A DNA stretch of 64,000 nucleotides, from positions 35,283-99,282 of the forward strand of contig JAFIFZ010000023.1 of the NCBI GenBank assembly GCA_020831775.1. The letters run 5' to 3'. Below are positions 8,017-17,422 of the stretch, one piece after another (position 1 is the stretch's first letter; each line of letters begins with the position of its first letter). Under the pieces are notes generated by a model, which was given only the letters and a program-made list of their open reading frames with translations, was not told the DNA's origin and ran no database searches. A program made the translations under genes and the position numbers. Source of the DNA: Phycisphaerales bacterium. Lineage in GTDB: Bacteria > Planctomycetota > Phycisphaerae > Phycisphaerales > UBA1924.

Positions 8017-8531
8017 CTAACCACCCGGACATTGCGAAGGCTGCTCTGACCGACCCCGGCCGCGGGTCTGTCGCGTTCGGTATCGCCAAGGGGACGCGAG
8101 GCTGGCACGCGCTGCACGCCCGTTGTGAGGCGCCCTTCGGCGAGTGGTCGTTCCAAGACGAGTGCCTGACCGCAGACGAGACGGTTGCGTGGGTGCAGTG
8201 GCTCCGTGGCTGTGTCGATCTCGCACACAGCAACCCCGAGGACGCCCGGGTGCAGCCCTGGCCCGCCGCGCCGCTGCTGGAGATCTCCTTTCTGGAACCG
8301 GAGCTCTCGATGCAGCTCATCGCGGCCGGTGGCGGGTGGGCTCGCCTCCGCACCGGCGTGCAATGGAACGCCGCGCCGTCGCCGGCGCACGACGGCCGTT
8401 ACGATTTCATTGAGCAGGGGCCGCTCTATATCGACCTCTGCATCGAAGCCGGGCAGATCGCCTCGCTCGCCAACCACATCGAGACACAACAGAAGACCCA
8501 GGGGTGGCCCGCGGGCACACCGATGGATTAA
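8013..8531 (+). CDS. WapI-like immunity-type protein (start uncertain)
   Basis: The frame ending at 8531 codes for a product resembling the WapI immunity family: FGEWSFQDECLTADETVAWVQWL, then LLEISFLEPELSMQLIAAGGGWARLRTGVQWN, and an acidic C-terminal region. The family is known from contact-dependent toxin WapA systems. The start is unclear. A CTG at 8013 overlaps the preceding stop (CTGA), which would give 172 residues and translational coupling, but the first ATG in the credible region is at 8308. The frame also runs upstream to an ATG at 7722, inside the ankyrin gene, where the protein looks like a shadow. It is the second immunity-like gene in a row between the two topoisomerase VI subunits, six bases ahead of top6A. 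The homology is by pattern recognition only. Confidence 0.55.
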   Translation: MTNHPDIAKAALTDPGRGSVAFGIAKGTRGWHALHARCEAPFGEWSFQDECLTADETVAWVQWLRGCVDLAHSNPEDARVQPWPAAPLLEISFLEPELSMQLIAAGGGWARLRTGVQWNAAPSPAHDGRYDFIEQGPLYIDLCIEAGQIASLANHIETQQKTQGWPAGTPMD

Positions 8532-8536
8532 GACCA

Positions 8537-9745
8537 ATGGCCAAGAAGAAAACATCCCGCCCCGCCTCCGGCAAGAAGAAGGTCGCACGCAAGGGCTCGG
8601 CCGACAAGCCCGCGAGCAAAGCCCCCGGCGCCCCCCGCGAGCGTGACACCCGCACCGCCGCGGCGATCTCGCGCCTCGCAGAGTCGATCGTCACCTCCGC
8701 CATGGCCGGGCGAGAGCCGCGCGTCCATGTGCCGACACGATCCAAGGCCAACACCAAGTGGAACAAGTCCCGCGGCATCCTCCAGATGGGCCCCGACCAG
8801 CAGGAGCGCCAGCTCTTCAATGTCGGTCAGGCTCGCAAGTTCATGCAGACGATGCTCCACTCACAGAGCATCAACGAGCTCATCGACCAGGACAAGACCC
8901 TCAGCCTCCGCGGCATGTTCTACAAGAGCCTCCACACCATCCAGGGCACAGGCGCAAAGGGCAAGGGCGAGAAGACCTTCGACGATCAGACCGAGTCCGA
9001 CGGCATCCTCGAAGACCTCGAAGTCACGCTCGGCAGCCTCCGCGAAGAACTCCACATCTTCGCCAAGAAGCGCGGCACGATGATCGGCAACATCACCGTC
9101 GTCGACGCGGGCGACGAGATCGACTGCCGAAAGATGGGCACCGGGGGCTACGCCATCCCCAGCATCTGCGAGCCCGATGTCATCCAGTTCAAAGACATCG
9201 ATGCCGAGTTCGTCCTCCATGTCGAGAAGGACACGGTCTGGCAACGCTTCAACGAGGACAAGTTCTGGAAAGAACACAACTGCATCCTCACCGAGGGCTC
9301 GGGCCAGCCCCCGCGAGGCGTCCGGCGCATGCTCCACCGCCTCAACAAGGAGCACGGCCTGCCCATCATCTGCCTGCTCGACTGCGACCCATGGGGACAC
9401 TACATCTACAGCGTCATCAAGCAGGGATCGATCTCCCTCGCCTTCGAGTCCGAACGACTCGCCATCCCCGACGCCAAGTTCCTCGGCATCCGGTCGAAGG
9501 ACTACGAGGCCTGCGGCCTGACCGACGATGTCCAGATCGAGCTCAACGAACGCGACATCGCCCGCGCCAAACAGATCGCCGCATACCCGTGGTTCGTGGG
9601 CAACAAGGGCTGGCAGCGCGAGATCAAGAAGATGCTCGACAACGGCTTCAAGATGGAAGTCGAATCGATGATCACCAAGGGCATCAGCTTCATCACCGAG
9701 GAGTATGTGCCCGAGCGGCTGGACGCCCAAGACTGGCTCTCGTAG
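8537..9745 (+). CDS. top6A: DNA topoisomerase VI subunit A (Spo11-like)
   Basis: The DNA-cleaving subunit of topoisomerase VI, related to meiotic Spo11. The 402-residue protein has a Lys-rich N-terminal extension (residues 1-40). Next comes the winged-helix region with the catalytic tyrosine in LRGMFYKSLH (Tyr129), which forms the 5'-phosphotyrosyl bond. The Toprim metal site has Glu230 (LHVEKDT) and the LLDCDPWGHY pair Asp282/Asp284. The C-terminal NKGWQREIKKMLDNGFKMEVES segment is typical. The ATG at 8537 follows directly after the immunity-like gene. With top6B (4857) it completes a functional heterotetramer. A bacterial gyrase is expected elsewhere in the genome. Confidence 0.95.
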   Translation: MAKKKTSRPASGKKKVARKGSADKPASKAPGAPRERDTRTAAAISRLAESIVTSAMAGREPRVHVPTRSKANTKWNKSRGILQMGPDQQERQLFNVGQARKFMQTMLHSQSINELIDQDKTLSLRGMFYKSLHTIQGTGAKGKGEKTFDDQTESDGILEDLEVTLGSLREELHIFAKKRGTMIGNITVVDAGDEIDCRKMGTGGYAIPSICEPDVIQFKDIDAEFVLHVEKDTVWQRFNEDKFWKEHNCILTEGSGQPPRGVRRMLHRLNKEHGLPIICLLDCDPWGHYIYSVIKQGSISLAFESERLAIPDAKFLGIRSKDYEACGLTDDVQIELNERDIARAKQIAAYPWFVGNKGWQREIKKMLDNGFKMEVESMITKGISFITEEYVPERLDAQDWLS

Positions 9746-9856
9746 CAGGGCTGCGGGCACCGCCCCTCGCCGAAAACCAGCGGACTCCCCCGGGCGGGCG
9801 GCAGCGGGCCGCGTCAGACGCCGTGAAGTGTGTATGAAGCGGGCGATTATCGGGTA

Positions 9857-9878
9857 AACACCCCTTGCATCGGGTGTT
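9857..9878 (+). terminator. Weak hairpin downstream of top6A
   Basis: AACACCC (9857-9863) pairs with GGGTGTT (9872-9878) over an 8-base loop, followed by GCTTTGCT. The position fits termination of top6A, but the T tract is poor. Confidence 0.3.
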
Positions 9879-10146
9879 GCTTTGCTGTAGGTTCATCTGT
9901 GTCAGGCGGCCATCTTCGGGCGGCCGGCTCGGATGCGCTCTTGCGTCCACGCCCGCCCACGGCAAGCCTCGTGGGGTCCCTCAAAGGACCGCCAGCAACA
10001 CGATGCTCATCCCCGACGAGCCGACGATGTCCGGGCGCTTGGAGGAGGCGCCTGCGCGCAGCGTCGGCCGTCGGTCTCTTTTGGGAGTGGTATGGGGCGT
10101 TACATGTAGGGTATTGCATGTAAGGTGTTGGGTGTAGAAAAGAAAA

Positions 10147-10171
10147 CGCCGCCCTTTGGAAAAGGGCGGCG
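10147..10171 (-). terminator. Rho-independent terminator of prolyl oligopeptidase gene
   Basis: A 10-bp stem (CGCCGCCCTT / AAGGGCGGCG) with a short loop lies 25 bases after the peptidase stop. On the minus strand it is followed by TTTTCTTTTCT, a textbook U tract. Confidence 0.85.
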
Positions 10172-10195
10172 TCGATGGGTTTGGTTGCCGGGCAA

Positions 10196-12379
10196 TCAGT
10201 CGAGCATGCCGAGTTGCCACATCATGAAGATCCGGGCGTCGGCGACATCGCGGATCCGCATCTCCAGGGGCTTGCCCCCGCCGTGCCCCGCCTCACGCTC
10301 GACCCAGAGCAGGACCGGCTTGTCTGCGGGGTCCGACGCCGTGGCGTGCTGCATGAGCGCTGCCATCTTGCGGGCGTGCATCGGGTGGACGCGCATGTCG
10401 TTCTCGCCCGCGGTGATCAGCATCGCGGGGTACTCGACGCCCTTCTCGATGTTGTGGTAGGGCGAGTACGCGTAAAGCCACTGGAAGTGCGACGGGTCCT
10501 CGGCCGTGCCGTACTCGGGCACCCAGTAGCGGGCCATCAGGAAGTCCTGATACCGCAGCATGTCCAGAAGGGGCACCGCGGAGATCGCGGCGCTGAAGAG
10601 CTCCGGCCGCTGGGCGACCACGGCGCCCGTCAGCAGCCCGCCGTTGGACCCGCCGACGATCCCGAGGTTGGCCGGGCTGGTGTACTTGTTGTCGATCAGC
10701 CACTCGGCCGCGGCGATGAAGTCGTCGAAAACATTCTGCTTGTTCTCCAGCATGCCGGCGCGGTGCCAGTCGGCGCCGTACTCGCCCCCGCCCCTGATGC
10801 ACGCGACGGCGTAGACGCCCCCGTTCTCGTACCAGGGAAACATCGTCGAGCCGAACGAGGGCGTGCGCGGGATGTTGAAGCCGCCGTAGCCCCCGAGGAT
10901 GGTCGGGTTGGTCCCGTCGAGCTCGAGCCCCCGCTTATGGACGAGGAACATCGGCACGCGGGTCCCGTCGCGCGACTCGTAGAAGACCTGCTTCACCTCG
11001 ACCGTGGTCGGATCGACGGGGATCTCCGGTCGCTCCCACAGCGACCGCTCGCCGCTTGCGAGGTCGACGCGGTAGATCGAGGGCGGGGTGTCGAAGCTGG
11101 AATAGCTCAGGAACGCCTCGCTCCGATCGTTCTTGGTCGAGATGCCCGCCGAGCCGATGCCGGGGAGCTCGACATCGCCCATCTCCCGCCCGTCGAGCGA
11201 GAACATCCGCAGTCGGGTCGAGGCGTGCTCGAGGTAGTTGGCGACGATCCGGCCCCGCGCGACCGAGAAGCCCCGCAGGACCGTGTCCTCGCGTTCGGGC
11301 ACGACATCACGCCAATGCTCGAAGGCGGGGTTGTGCAGGTCGACAGCGACGACGCGCCCGTTGGGCGACTCCTGATTGGTGCTCAGGTAGAGCGTGTCGC
11401 CGACAAACTCGAACCCGCCCACGCGCCCGTCCTTGCCGATCGCCGCCTCGACGAGCTCAAGCTCACCGGTGCGGAACCAGTGGTCGAGGTCGGCGATCCA
11501 GAGGTCGACGCCGCTGGTGCCGGTCCAGTAGCCGACCGCGAGCCAGCGCCCGTCTTCTGAGGGAGCCGCAAACGGGCCCCAGGTCCGAGCAAGGTACGCC
11601 AGCCGGTCCTCAGACAGGCCGTGCCCGGCGTAGAAGGTCTCGGCGACATCGCGCTGGCGGAAGAGCACCGGGTCGTGCCTGTGGTGCGTGCCGATCTTGT
11701 GGTAGCGGAACTCCGCCGAGTACGGGTCGTCGAGGTCTTCAAGCCGGCGGTAGAAGAAGCTCCGCCCGTCGGGCATCCACCCGCTCAGCGAGACCTTGCC
11801 CGGGATCTCCTCGGCCAGCCAGCGCCCGGTGTCGACCTCCATGATGTACAGCGTCGAGTTTTCGTCGCCGGAGGTGTACATGCCGAAGGCGAGCAGCGAG
11901 CCGTCGGGGCTCGGCGAGGTCCACGAGACGGTGGTCAGCCCGGTCGGATCGATTTCGACAGGGTCGAGGAGCTGGACGGGCTCGCCGTCATGCCCCTCGC
12001 GCATGTAGACGACCGACTGCTGCTGGTCGCCCTCGCGCATCGAGTAGAAGTAGCGGTTGCCCCGCATCGTCGGGGCGGAGACCGAACCGACGCTCATGAG
12101 CTCGCGTAAGCGGGATTCCAGGGCTTCACGCCCGGGCAGGCCGTCCAGCACGCCCCGGGTGTATTCGTTCTGGCGATCGGTCCATTCGGCGACCTCCGGG
12201 GTCAGACGACCCATCCGCCGGGGATCGGAGTTGTCGCCCTCCAGCCACTGGTAGTCGTCGGTGATCTCGACGCCGTGGAGCGTCTCGGTGACGGGGCGGC
12301 GCTCGGTCGGGGGCGGGGCGGCCAGCGCGATCTGGCAGGAAGCGGCGCACAGCAGGGCCGCGGCGGTGAGCTGTCTCAT
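10196..12379 (-). CDS. Prolyl oligopeptidase family serine peptidase (S9A), secreted
   Basis: Cleaves peptides after proline, probably in the periplasm. The 727-residue protein begins with a signal peptide (MRQLTAAALLCAASCQIALA). The N-terminal segment PVTETLHGVEITDDYQWLE is the classic start of the mature enzyme. A seven-bladed propeller follows (about residues 80-440), then the alpha/beta-hydrolase domain. There the nucleophile serine lies in GGSNGG, the acid in ENDMRVHP and the His in EAGHGGG. The family marker RGGGEYG is present. The ATG at 12379 fits the signal peptide; longer in-frame starts add a non-hydrophobic extension overlapping the divergent YwaF-type gene. It stands alone with its own terminator. 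Likely a nutrient-scavenging peptidase. Confidence 0.93.
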   Translation of the reverse strand: MRQLTAAALLCAASCQIALAAPPPTERRPVTETLHGVEITDDYQWLEGDNSDPRRMGRLTPEVAEWTDRQNEYTRGVLDGLPGREALESRLRELMSVGSVSAPTMRGNRYFYSMREGDQQQSVVYMREGHDGEPVQLLDPVEIDPTGLTTVSWTSPSPDGSLLAFGMYTSGDENSTLYIMEVDTGRWLAEEIPGKVSLSGWMPDGRSFFYRRLEDLDDPYSAEFRYHKIGTHHRHDPVLFRQRDVAETFYAGHGLSEDRLAYLARTWGPFAAPSEDGRWLAVGYWTGTSGVDLWIADLDHWFRTGELELVEAAIGKDGRVGGFEFVGDTLYLSTNQESPNGRVVAVDLHNPAFEHWRDVVPEREDTVLRGFSVARGRIVANYLEHASTRLRMFSLDGREMGDVELPGIGSAGISTKNDRSEAFLSYSSFDTPPSIYRVDLASGERSLWERPEIPVDPTTVEVKQVFYESRDGTRVPMFLVHKRGLELDGTNPTILGGYGGFNIPRTPSFGSTMFPWYENGGVYAVACIRGGGEYGADWHRAGMLENKQNVFDDFIAAAEWLIDNKYTSPANLGIVGGSNGGLLTGAVVAQRPELFSAAISAVPLLDMLRYQDFLMARYWVPEYGTAEDPSHFQWLYAYSPYHNIEKGVEYPAMLITAGENDMRVHPMHARKMAALMQHATASDPADKPVLLWVEREAGHGGGKPLEMRIRDVADARIFMMWQLGMLD

Positions 12380-12497
12380 CTGGAAGTCTCCGTGAGAACG
12401 AAAAAATCGTGTTCGGAGACGATCGTACCGTCGATCCCGCCCCGCGTTGCCGAGGTATCGTTTTACGGAGGCCCGCTTAAGGAGGCCCTGACCGCCC

Positions 12498-13247
12498 ATG
12501 ACCGGGTTTGAACCGTTCAGTCTGCAGCACGCCCTCGTCGTCACCGCCTGCCTGGGGGTGATGGCGGCGTTTGTGTGGCTGGGGGTCATCGCCGGGCGTC
12601 GGGAGCGGTGGGTCCGCTTCGGGTGGGTCGGGCTCTGCGTCATCGCCGAGAGCGTGACCGGCTGGTACTGGCTGACCAACTGGGACCCGGGCGTGAGCCT
12701 GCCCCTGCATGTCTGCAACATCGCTTCGCTCTTGGCGCCCGTCGCCCTGCTCTTGCCCGCCCGCTGGTTGCGGATCATCCTGTACTTCTGGGGTCTGGGC
12801 CTCTCGACCCAGGCCTTCCTGACCCCCCTCGTCCACGAGGGGACCGCCTTCTGGCTGTTCTGGGTCAACCACACCCAGATCGTCGGCACGGCGGTCTACC
12901 TGCTCGTCATCGAGGGCTACCGGCCCGACTGGCGCGACTACCGCAACATCACGATCATCAACGCCGGGTACGCCGTGGTGATCAGCGCGATCAACCTCTC
13001 CTTCGGCTTCAACTACGCCTACATCGGCAACCAGCTCCCCGAGGCGACGACGCTGATGCACAAGCTCGGGCCGTGGCCGTGGCGGATCTTTGTCGCCTGG
13101 GCGATCGTGCAGGCGTTCTTCGCCGCGATGGTCGCCGCATGGATGCCCTGGGCCGCCGAGGACGAGGCTATCGAGTCGATGTTCGAGCCCGGGTCTTCGG
13201 GCGCCGATCCCAACGAGGACTCGGGCGAGTTCGCCGCCCATCGCTGA
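12498..13247 (+). CDS. YwaF/TIGR02206-type integral membrane protein
   Basis: A 249-residue membrane protein with about six hydrophobic segments. The conserved region LPLHVCNIASLLAPVALL and the following YFWGLGLSTQAFLTP are typical of the TIGR02206/YwaF family, whose function is not established. The segment WVNHTQIVGTAVYLL and a well-conserved NYAYIGN loop are also seen. The C-terminal 35 residues are acidic and hydrophilic, so probably cytoplasmic. The ATG at 12498 is preceded by AAGGAGG (12478-12484), a good site though 13 bases away. It is divergent from the peptidase gene and lies 61 bases ahead of the sugar-phosphate transferase gene. It could be cotranscribed with the polysaccharide genes. 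Confidence 0.8.
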   Translation: MTGFEPFSLQHALVVTACLGVMAAFVWLGVIAGRRERWVRFGWVGLCVIAESVTGWYWLTNWDPGVSLPLHVCNIASLLAPVALLLPARWLRIILYFWGLGLSTQAFLTPLVHEGTAFWLFWVNHTQIVGTAVYLLVIEGYRPDWRDYRNITIINAGYAVVISAINLSFGFNYAYIGNQLPEATTLMHKLGPWPWRIFVAWAIVQAFFAAMVAAWMPWAAEDEAIESMFEPGSSGADPNEDSGEFAAHR

Positions 13248-13308
13248 CGCACCGGCCACGAGCCCGGCCCTCCGCACGGCAACAGCGAAAACGCTCTAGA
13301 CTCGGCCC

Positions 13309-14436
13309 GTGATCGTTCCCGTCCTGTTCCTCGTGCTCGTCGCCTTCGCGATCGCCTGCCCGGCGACGCTGGCGATCATCCGCGTCAGCCGCAGGCTCGG
13401 CGCCCTCGACACCGAGCCGATCCCGGGGCAGGAAAAGATGACCCGACGGGCGATCCCCAACACGGGCGGGATCGCGATCGTGCTCGGCTTCACCCTGCCG
13501 ATGCTGCTTGGGCTCGCAGCGATCGGGCTCGCCCCGGGCGCCCTCACCGAAGTCGTCCCCGCCCTGGCCGAGCACATCGAGGGCGTCTCGGAGGTCATCC
13601 CCGACGCGGCGGTCCTGATCCTCGCCCTGCTCTGCCTCCACGCACTGGGCCTGGCCGACGACCGCAGGCCCCTCGGGCCGATGGTCAAGCTCGGGGTCAT
13701 GCTCGGGCTCTCGCTGGTGGTCATCCTGCTCACCGACACCCGCCTGCTGATGCTGCTCGACGGGCATGTCGGCGGGGCGTGGCTGAGCATCGCCCTGACC
13801 GTCCTCTGGTTCGGCGTGGTCATCAACGCCATGAACTTCATGGACAACATGGACGGGCTGGCGGGGGGGACCGCGGCCGTCGCCTCGGCCTTCTTTCTCG
13901 CCGCCGCCCTCATCAACGGGCAGTGGTTCATCGCGGCCTGCCTCGCCCTGCTGCTGGGCGCGTGCCTTGGCTTTCTCGTCTGGAACTTCGCCCCCGCCAA
14001 GGTCTTCATGGGCGACGGAGGCTCGCTGGTGCTGGGCTTCCTGCTCGCCTTCCTCACCACGCGCACGACCTACTACGACCCCGCCAGCGCCGGCGGGTGG
14101 TACGCCGTCTTCATGCCGCTGCTGGTCCTCGCCGTCCCGCTGTACGACTTCGTCAGCGTCACGCTGATCCGCATCAGTCAGGGCAAGAGCCCGTTCGTCG
14201 GCGACCTGCAGCACTTCTCCCACCGCCTGCACCGCAGAGGCCTGAGCGTCCGCCAGACGGCGCTGGTGGTCTACGGCGCCACCGCCATCACCGGCGTCGG
14301 AGGGATCGCCCTCGCCTCGCTGGAGCCATGGCAGGCGGTCCTGATCGGTCTGCAGACCGTCCTCGTGCTGGGCGTGATCGCCCTCTTCGAGTTCGGCAGC
14401 GCCTCACCCCAGAGCAAGCGGCAGCATCAACCGTGA
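13309..14436 (+). CDS. MraY/WecA-family undecaprenyl-phosphate sugar-1-phosphate transferase
   Basis: Transfers a HexNAc-1-phosphate from UDP-sugar to undecaprenyl phosphate at the inner membrane, the first step of a cell-surface polysaccharide. The 375-residue protein has about ten hydrophobic helices and all family motifs: the Asp pair in LADDRRPLG, NFMDNMDGLAGG, FMGDGGSL and the His-rich loop HFSHRLHRRGLS. The last is more like WecA/TagO (polysaccharide) than MraY (peptidoglycan). The start is GTG at 13309, chosen because the first transmembrane helix begins at once. Its stop overlaps the start of the next gene (GTGA at 14433), so the two are probably translationally coupled and act in one pathway. 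Confidence 0.9.
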   Translation: MIVPVLFLVLVAFAIACPATLAIIRVSRRLGALDTEPIPGQEKMTRRAIPNTGGIAIVLGFTLPMLLGLAAIGLAPGALTEVVPALAEHIEGVSEVIPDAAVLILALLCLHALGLADDRRPLGPMVKLGVMLGLSLVVILLTDTRLLMLLDGHVGGAWLSIALTVLWFGVVINAMNFMDNMDGLAGGTAAVASAFFLAAALINGQWFIAACLALLLGACLGFLVWNFAPAKVFMGDGGSLVLGFLLAFLTTRTTYYDPASAGGWYAVFMPLLVLAVPLYDFVSVTLIRISQGKSPFVGDLQHFSHRLHRRGLSVRQTALVVYGATAITGVGGIALASLEPWQAVLIGLQTVLVLGVIALFEFGSASPQSKRQHQP

Positions 14437-16961
14437 ACGCAACCCCGGACACCCCCACGCCGCAGCGACACAAGCACGAACTCCTGCGCCTGATCGGCCT
14501 GCTGCTCATCCTCTTTCCTGCGCTGTTGCGGGCGAGCGTCACGCACGACTCCCTCCCCTTCTGGAGCATGGACCCGGCAACGGTCGCGACACCGATCGAC
14601 CACACCGCCCCGGAGAGCCCGGCGGTCTTCAGCGCGATCAGCGCCTCGCTCTCGGGCGTCGGACCGACCGGCGTCCTGCTGATGGACCTCGTCGGCCTGC
14701 TCGGCGCGTCGGTCCTGCTGCTGGGGCTGGCGTTGGGCGGCGTCCGCGTGCCGGGGCTCTGGCTGCTGCTGGCGACCTTCGGCACCATCGGCGTCCTGCT
14801 CCACGCGCTGGTGCTCAGGCAGGGCGACCTCGACCACCTGCGGATCGGATCCTCGTGGATCTGCGCGATCTGGTCGGCGCTGGCGGTCTATTGCGCCGCG
14901 GCCGACGAGAAGCTCCGGCGCCTCGCCATCGGCCTCGCCCTGGGCTTCGTGGTGATCCTCGCCCTCCGCGGCGGCGTGCAGGTCTTCTCCGAACACGCAC
15001 GCACCGTCGCAGACTTCGACCGAAACCGCCAAGCGATCCTCGCCTCACGCGGCTGGGCCGACGGCTCCGCCTCCGCCCTCGTCTACGAGCGACGCCTCCG
15101 CCAGCCCGAGGCCCTCGGCTGGTTCGGGCTCTCCAATGTCTACGCGAGCTTCGCCGCGACCGCGTCGGTCGTCTTCGTCGGCCTCGCGATCTCCGCGGGC
15201 GTGCTGGCGCGGAAAGCAAAGCCCCTGCTCCTGCCCGCGATCGTGCTGGGCGTGGTCGCGTGCGTCTCGCTGCTCGCCCTCTTCTACAACGACTCCAAGG
15301 GCGGATTCGCGTCGGCGGCGCTCGGCTTCGGCGTGCTCGCCTGCGTCTGGGCGGCCCGCAAACCCCTGCAGGGCCTGGCCGGGCACGGGGCGACGGCCGT
15401 GGTCCGCTGGGCAGGAGCGCTCGCGATCGCCCTCCCGCTGGCGGCGCTCGCGCTCCGCGGCCTCGTCGGCGAGCGGATCGGCGAACTCAGCCTGCTCTTC
15501 AGATGGTTCTACCTCGTCGGGTCGGCGCGCATCTTCGGCGATGCGCCGCTGCTGGGCGTAGGCCCCGGCGGGTTCCAGGAGGCGTACACCGCCGCCCGCC
15601 CGCTGCTCAGCCCCGAAGAAGTCACCAGCCCGCACTCGGTCCTGTTCGACTGGTCCGCCACGCTCGGGCTCTTCGGGGTCGCGTGGTGCGTGCTCCTCGT
15701 GCTCATGGCGCTCCGGGCCGGACGCCGACCGCTGACCGAAGCCGTTGAAGCACCATCCACCCCGTCGCTCCTGGACGCGACCCGCCCGAAGCTGTACGCG
15801 ATCGCCGGGGTGATCGCGGGTGTGCTGGCGGTCTCGATGTGGCTTGAGCGGGGCGCCTCGTTCGCCGCGAGCAACGCGATGGCGCTGACCGACACCGACC
15901 CGATGCCCCTGTGGGCGCTCGGGGCCGGGCTCATGATGGTCGTGCTCGCGGCGGTCCTCTGGGGGATGTGCGCGTCGGCGATGCTCTCGAAGGCTGTCCC
16001 TGCGCGGGCGCTCGACGCCGTCGGACTCGCCGGGGCGTGCGTCATGCTCGCGCACTGGCAGATCGAGATGACCCCGACCCAGCCATCATCGGCGCCGTTG
16101 GCGCTGGTGATCTTCGGCGCCTGCGCCGCGGGTCTGTTGCCAAGAGACGCCGGCAGCCGCGAGGGCCGGTTCGCGAGACTTCCCGGGCTCGTCGGCGGGC
16201 TTGTGCCGCTGCTCCTGATCCCGACACTCTGGGCCGGGGGGGTCGCACGCGTCGCCGCGTGGGAGGCGCAGCTCGCCCAAGCCGCGAAGATTCTCGAACC
16301 GATCGGGCGTGTGCGCACGATCGCGGGCGCTGTCGACGCCCGGGAACGCGCCGCCGTGCGTGCGGCCCTGGAAGAACTCCGGCTCCAGCACAGCAATCTG
16401 CTCGGGGTCCCGCCGCCGCAGACCTTCGAACAGCTCGAATCGCGGCTTGTCGAGCTGGAGTTGGATCGCCGTCCGCTGTCCCACGAAGTCCTGAACGACG
16501 CGATGCAGGACCTCGGCCTCGGCTCGGACTCGACGAGGCGGCTGCTGGTCGAGGAGGCGATCCGCATCTCCGAGCGTTACCGGGCCACCGGTGAGCGGGG
16601 CCCGGCGGAGGCGTGGGCGGCGCGGGCGATGGCCGCGGCCGACGCCTGGGTGTCGGCCGACCCGGACCGCTTCGGGCCGACGCTGATTCGGGCCAGGGCG
16701 GCCGAGGCCGTCAGAACCGCGACCGACGCTGACGAGGCCTTGGCCCGGCGGGCGTGGGAGCGTGCCCACGAGCTGGCGCCGACCGAGCCCGCCCCGATCC
16801 GACGCCTCTGGACGCTGGCGGAAGAGCGGGGCGACACCGAACAGGCCTCGATCTGGGCGGCCAAGCTCCTGGAGACCGACGCCCGCTTCCGCCTCGATCC
16901 CTTGCGGGGTTTGTCAGAATCTGAACGGGAACGGGCGAGACAGGCGGCCCGTCAGCCTTGA
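14433..16961 (+). CDS. O-antigen ligase/polymerase-like membrane protein with helical C-terminal domain
   Basis: An 842-residue protein beginning with GTG at 14433, overlapping the previous stop. Residues about 20-560 hold roughly twelve hydrophobic helices and the Wzy/WaaL signature loop: GVGPGGFQEAYTAARPLLS followed by TSPHSVLFDWSATLGLFGV. That places it with O-antigen ligases and polymerases, which join lipid-linked glycans. The last 230 residues are soluble and alpha-helical with TPR-like repeats (AWAARAMAAADAWV, ARRAWERAHELAP, LAEERGDTEQASIWAAKLLE). Together with the WecA-like partner it should assemble or polymerise an exopolysaccharide. No glycosyltransferase or flippase is adjacent, so the rest of the pathway lies elsewhere. 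Confidence 0.85.
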   Translation: MNATPDTPTPQRHKHELLRLIGLLLILFPALLRASVTHDSLPFWSMDPATVATPIDHTAPESPAVFSAISASLSGVGPTGVLLMDLVGLLGASVLLLGLALGGVRVPGLWLLLATFGTIGVLLHALVLRQGDLDHLRIGSSWICAIWSALAVYCAAADEKLRRLAIGLALGFVVILALRGGVQVFSEHARTVADFDRNRQAILASRGWADGSASALVYERRLRQPEALGWFGLSNVYASFAATASVVFVGLAISAGVLARKAKPLLLPAIVLGVVACVSLLALFYNDSKGGFASAALGFGVLACVWAARKPLQGLAGHGATAVVRWAGALAIALPLAALALRGLVGERIGELSLLFRWFYLVGSARIFGDAPLLGVGPGGFQEAYTAARPLLSPEEVTSPHSVLFDWSATLGLFGVAWCVLLVLMALRAGRRPLTEAVEAPSTPSLLDATRPKLYAIAGVIAGVLAVSMWLERGASFAASNAMALTDTDPMPLWALGAGLMMVVLAAVLWGMCASAMLSKAVPARALDAVGLAGACVMLAHWQIEMTPTQPSSAPLALVIFGACAAGLLPRDAGSREGRFARLPGLVGGLVPLLLIPTLWAGGVARVAAWEAQLAQAAKILEPIGRVRTIAGAVDARERAAVRAALEELRLQHSNLLGVPPPQTFEQLESRLVELELDRRPLSHEVLNDAMQDLGLGSDSTRRLLVEEAIRISERYRATGERGPAEAWAARAMAAADAWVSADPDRFGPTLIRARAAEAVRTATDADEALARRAWERAHELAPTEPAPIRRLWTLAEERGDTEQASIWAAKLLETDARFRLDPLRGLSESERERARQAARQP

Positions 16962-17422
16962 TTGCGGGGTCTGTGCTGCGAACGATTCTCTCTCCGCGTC
17001 ATTGACGGACGCGGTCTCTGTCTGGGAGTGACGGTGATGAACAGCGACGACCCCGACGCCGACCCGGATCACGCGGGCTAGAGAGCCCATCGCGTCGAGG
17101 TCGGTGTTTCCACCGGCCCCCCCTCGCCCCGAGAGGGATGTCAAAGCCCGACGACTATCGCCCCGAACGGGGTGATCTACAGATCCCCGTAATCCGCGGC
17201 GGGGCGCGGATCTTGCAGCAGCAGATTTTCATCGTTCCCCGGAAGCACCCGAGGTGTTTCCGGCGGGCGGGATTAGACCAGAGAAGACCCGGTGTTTGTC
17301 GCCGGGACACAACGAGCCGCCAAGCGGCTCGACGCAACCCACCGGCCCGTCGCCAAGGCACCGCGACGGGGAAGAACCGGATCACGAACCGAGGGAGCCC
17401 GGCAAGACCGAGGAACGGCACC
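16962..17422. other. Leader region upstream of fusA
   Basis: 461 bases without a convincing gene. A 7-bp hairpin (CCGCGTC 16994-17000 / GACGCGG 17008-17014) without a T run may end the polysaccharide transcript. A 14-codon reading frame (17037-17081) has Asp-Pro repeats but no supporting evidence. The long GC-rich leader before fusA (over 300 bases) may be regulatory; I see no known riboswitch or ribosomal-protein operator in it. Confidence 0.4.

Larger units (their letters stand above)
9746..10195. other. Intergenic region after top6A
   Basis: These 450 bases separate the convergent top6A and prolyl oligopeptidase genes. They contain a weak hairpin after top6A (9857-9878) and a strong terminator for the peptidase gene (10147-10171). 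A less GC-rich stretch with repeated short words (GTAGGGTATTG, GTAAGGTGTTGGGTG) lies at about 10100-10136. Short open frames on both strands show no family resemblance. I see no RNA gene. Confidence 0.5.

Noticed and set aside
9830..10220. Several 60-110 codon frames between top6A and the prolyl oligopeptidase gene
   Set aside because: Overlapping on both strands, no ribosome binding sites, and they run through the terminator hairpin.
17037..17081. 14-residue leader-peptide-like frame upstream of fusA
   Set aside because: Asp/Pro-rich, with no attenuator hairpin or regulated amino-acid codons; fusA is not known for such control.
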